Source: Chloroflexota bacterium
GTDB lineage: Bacteria; Chloroflexota; Anaerolineae; Aggregatilineales; Phototrophicaceae
Assembly (NCBI GenBank): GCA_011525385.1
Contig: WTGF01000036.1
Span: 1 to 35,601, forward strand
Length of the DNA stretch: 35,601 nucleotides
Direction: 5' to 3'
Made by a program: the position numbers and the translations under genes. The notes below the pieces were generated by a model. The model saw only the letters and a list, made by a program, of their open reading frames with translations, had not been told where the DNA came from and searched no databases. This document shows, piece by piece, positions 33,177 to 35,601 of the stretch (position 1 is the stretch's first letter; the number at the start of each line of letters is the position of its first letter).

Positions 33177-34116
33177 CGTCCCGGAAAAACTTGGCGAAGG
33201 CATCGCCGATGGTGTTGTCCTTCAGATACGCGATATGCTCGCCCGCAAATGGAATAGGCTGCATGGCAAAGTGAGTCACCAGCGCATTGTCCGGCACCGT
33301 ATTCGGCACAGCGAGCAATTCCAGCAAGCTGGCGCTTACGGGAGATCCCGGCAAGATCTCCTGCATGACGCTCACAATCGGGCGTAGTGCGCCGACGGGA
33401 ACAGGCACGAGCAGGCGCCAGGTATTCAACGCGCCGATGATGCGCCGTTCGATTTCGCCCAGGGTCAAGACTTCCGGTCCACCCAAGGCCAATTCCATCC
33501 CGATGACGCTCTCGTCGTCGAGGCTGCGAATTGCAGCCTCGACGACGTCATGTACGGAAACCGGCTGGAATTCGGCTTTGCCCCCGTCGATCAAGGGAAA
33601 TACGAACGGTGTCAACTTCAGCAGACGCGCGAAGGTATTGAAGAATTCGTCTTGCGGACCGAAGATGGCGGAGGGACGCAGCGCTGTCCACTGCAATGTC
33701 GACGCGGCGACGTATTCCTGGGCGCGCCCTTTGCTAGCGAGGAATCGGTACGGTAGATCGCTGCGGGCGCCGTTCTGGCTCATATTGATGAATCGTTTGA
33801 CGCCGGCCGCTTGCGCTGCATCGAGAACATTGACCGTACCTTGCAAGTTGACCTCTTCGTAAGTCTGCCCGCGCTTTTCCATAGCGATGGCGACCAGGTG
33901 AATGACCGCGCTGACATTCTCCATGACCGGGGGCAGACTAGCCGGCATGGTAACATCGCCCTCGACGATTTCGATGTTAGCGGCGACTTCGCGCAGGCGC
34001 AATTGCGCTTTCGCGGAGCGTCGCACCAGCGCCCGCACCGGATGTCCCAGCGTGACCAGCTTTTTGACGATCTGATTGCCGATATATCCGGCGGCGCCTG
34101 TAACCAATACTGTCAT
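33163..34116 (-). CDS. NDUFA9-like atypical SDR, NAD(P)-binding protein
   Basis: This 317-residue extended-type SDR resembles complex I NDUFA9 and its bacterial relatives. The cofactor loop TVLVTGAAGYIG is at the N-terminus, followed by the VRALVRRSAKAQ basic strand that suits NADP(H). The middle has VNLQGTVNVLDAAQAAGVKRFINMS; the usual Tyr-x3-Lys is replaced by YRFLASKGRAQEYV, which retains Tyr and Lys with other spacing (YRFLASK), as in atypical members. ALRPSAIFGPQDEF is highly conserved in the group. These proteins are often non-catalytic or quinone-related; the role is unknown here. The ATG at 34114-34116, after GGAGAG, is chosen over the long upstream open frame. Confidence 0.9.
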   Translation of the reverse strand: MTVLVTGAAGYIGNQIVKKLVTLGHPVRALVRRSAKAQLRLREVAANIEIVEGDVTMPASLPPVMENVSAVIHLVAIAMEKRGQTYEEVNLQGTVNVLDAAQAAGVKRFINMSQNGARSDLPYRFLASKGRAQEYVAASTLQWTALRPSAIFGPQDEFFNTFARLLKLTPFVFPLIDGGKAEFQPVSVHDVVEAAIRSLDDESVIGMELALGGPEVLTLGEIERRIIGALNTWRLLVPVPVGALRPIVSVMQEILPGSPVSASLLELLAVPNTVPDNALVTHFAMQPIPFAGEHIAYLKDNTIGDAFAKFFRDATVN

Positions 34117-34268
34117 CGGATATTCTCTCCGTCGTTGGTCTCTCTCATGATACGATAGCGGCATTAACCGGGCTTTAGCGCTCACGCAAAAAACAAACTC
34201 GTTCCGCTCTCGCAAATGCTGGTATATAAAACAAGAGTATATCCAATCAGTCAGGCTGCGCCAGGCAC

Positions 34269-35333
34269 ATGCGCGAACCATACAGGACCACCACAGTATA
34301 CTTCCAGGTTGATCCGCAAGTCCCGGAGCCGCGCCCAATAGAATTGGCGGGCGACGCCATCCGGGCTGGCGGGTTGGTCGCCTTCCCTACGGAAACGGTC
34401 TATGGGCTGGGCGCTAACGCGCTTGACGAGACCGCCGTCGAGAAGATTTTCCGCGCCAAAGGCCGCCCGGCCAACGATCCCCTGATCGTGCATATCGCTG
34501 ATGTATCCCAATTGCCGGGCTTGGCGGTACCGGTTCCCGAGATAGCTTATCGCCTATTCCAGCGCTTTGCTCCAGGCGCGTTGACACTGGTCTTGAACAA
34601 GCGTGAAGCTGTGCCGGCCAATCTAACCGCAGGTATGGATACTGTTGCAGTGCGCATACCCGATCATGCCGTCGCCCTGGCGCTCATAAAGGCGGCCGGC
34701 CGGCCTATTGCCGCGCCGAGCGCTAACAGATTTTCGCGCCCGAGCCCAACCACGGCGCGACATGTTGCCGCTGACCTGGAAGGGCGCGTGGACATCATCC
34801 TGGACGGGGGTCCTACGGCAATCGGCCTGGAGTCGACGATTCTCAGCTTGGTCCGGGAGACTCCACAGGTTCTGCGCCCGGGCGGCGTTTCGCTGGAAGA
34901 ATTGCGCGCGATCGTTCCAGATCTTACTTATCAACCGCAGTATCTGACCGACGACGCCGCTGCGCCGTCGCCTGGCAGCATGCTCAAACATTACTCGCCG
35001 AGAGCGACGGTCATCCTGTTTCGCGGGGACGATGACCTTGCTGTCTGGGCAGCGATGAAGGCATTCGCCGACGATCATGACCACGTTGGCCTAATGACGC
35101 TGGAGCAGGACGTAAGTCGTTTTGCCGATCTTGATGTCAAAGTCGAGAGCTTGGGTGCAGATCTCGATGCGGCGGCCACCCGCTTGTTTGCAGCATTGCG
35201 ATCGCTTGACAGCCGAGGCGTCAAGTGGATATTGGCGCGCGCTCCCGATACAACCGGCGTGGGCCTGGCGATCGGCGATCGACTGCTGCGCGCTGCCGAG
35301 GGAGTCGTGATTGACGTGAAGCCGGTAGTGTAA
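34269..35333 (+). CDS. tsaC: Threonylcarbamoyl-AMP synthase, Sua5 type
   Basis: This 354-residue enzyme makes L-threonylcarbamoyl-AMP from threonine, bicarbonate and ATP, the first step of t6A modification of ANN-decoding tRNAs. The YrdC core is at 1-210: VAFPTETVYGLGANA, KIFRAKGRPANDPL, RFAPGALTLVL, VAVRIPDH and IAAPSANRFSRPSPT. GSMLKHYSPRA begins the Sua5 C-terminal domain at about 240-350, so it is the long Sua5 form rather than the short YrdC/TsaC. The linker after VLRPGGVSLEEL has the right length. The start could be this ATG at 34269 or a later one, but the family N-terminus (TVYFQVDP) fits 34269. tsaB, tsaD and tsaE are not in the window. Confidence 0.95.
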   Translation: MREPYRTTTVYFQVDPQVPEPRPIELAGDAIRAGGLVAFPTETVYGLGANALDETAVEKIFRAKGRPANDPLIVHIADVSQLPGLAVPVPEIAYRLFQRFAPGALTLVLNKREAVPANLTAGMDTVAVRIPDHAVALALIKAAGRPIAAPSANRFSRPSPTTARHVAADLEGRVDIILDGGPTAIGLESTILSLVRETPQVLRPGGVSLEELRAIVPDLTYQPQYLTDDAAAPSPGSMLKHYSPRATVILFRGDDDLAVWAAMKAFADDHDHVGLMTLEQDVSRFADLDVKVESLGADLDAAATRLFAALRSLDSRGVKWILARAPDTTGVGLAIGDRLLRAAEGVVIDVKPVV

Positions 35334-35402
35334 CCTTTTCGGTTGAAATAGTTCGTAGCCAGTCCTCGACATGGGATTCTTAACTCAAAATACCAACGAT
35401 AT

Positions 35403-35590
35403 GGTAGGGGCGACTCGGCGAGTCGCTGTTGAAATTCTACCCCACCCCCCGGCCCCCTCCCCGAAGCATCAGGGAGGGGGAGCTTTACTGAGCTATTTTG
35501 GACTATTCTGGTCTTTCGTATTGACAGGACACTGACCGGGAATGGCTGTAATTCATGATTTTCAACAGAGTCCAGCGGATCGCCCCTACC
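35403..35590. repeat. Family B and family A repeats at the right edge
   Basis: GTAGGGGCGACTCGGCGAGTC (from 35404) is a family B palindrome. CCCCACCCCCCGGCCCCCTCC then GGGAGGGGGAG (35439-35483) is a family A unit. A half copy of B, GATCGCCCCTACC, lies at 35579-35591. No gene is seen after the tsaC stop at 35333. Confidence 0.7.
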
Positions 35591-35601
35591 GGCTGTCAGG
35601 T

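Overview
The window looks like a chromosomal segment of a GC-rich member of the Chloroflexota (Anaerolineae/Caldilineae-like). This is inferred from gene style, not from a marker gene. The signs are long Thr-Pro linkers joined to SH3-like domains, a TIR/transmembrane/beta-propeller protein, small conserved alpha-beta proteins, and intergenic spaces littered with short GC-rich palindromes. No rRNA, tRNA, CRISPR array, transposase, prophage or plasmid gene was seen.

Layout. 1-4700: a small unknown protein, a membrane-anchored TPR protein with a Thr/Pro stalk and SH3-like tip, and a short-chain dehydrogenase. 4700-10300: MoaA, a threonine synthase, a repeat-filled 860-base gap, a cytosolic trypsin-fold protease, the remnant of a beta-lactamase-like gene and an SPFH/band-7 membrane protein. 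10400-13900: a minus-strand cluster of a nitrilase-family amidase, an FRG-domain protein and a D-aminoacylase-like amidohydrolase, tightly packed or overlapping. 14300-17200: an unknown 185-residue protein, a response regulator lacking its phosphoacceptor aspartate, a Nudix hydrolase and a DtxR/MntR-type regulator. 17300-20400: a DnaJ-like co-chaperone, an HtrA-like lipoprotein protease and an acetyltransferase. 20400-22750: an AT-richer NotI-type restriction-modification pair, preceded by an unusual leader with a 9-codon ORF, alternative stems and a terminator. 22750-28500: a DEDDh exonuclease, a secreted beta-helix/SH3 protein, a second dehydrogenase, a second acetyltransferase and an exported 5'-nucleotidase. 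28700-35330: the TIR-membrane-propeller protein, a GT4 glycosyltransferase, an NDUFA9-like NAD(P)-binding protein and a Sua5-type threonylcarbamoyl-AMP synthase.

How the genes work together. Most are single housekeeping or accessory genes with no single pathway linking them. Plausible units are DnaJ with HtrA (protein quality control), the nitrilase/FRG/D-aminoacylase cluster (amide hydrolysis with an inserted FRG gene), and the restriction-modification operon with its leader. The FRG gene and the R-M pair are visibly poorer in GC than their neighbours and abut them with almost no spacer, which suggests acquisition by transfer. The best candidates for undescribed biology are the R-M leader, the TIR-membrane-propeller protein, and the degenerate response regulator with its unknown partner.
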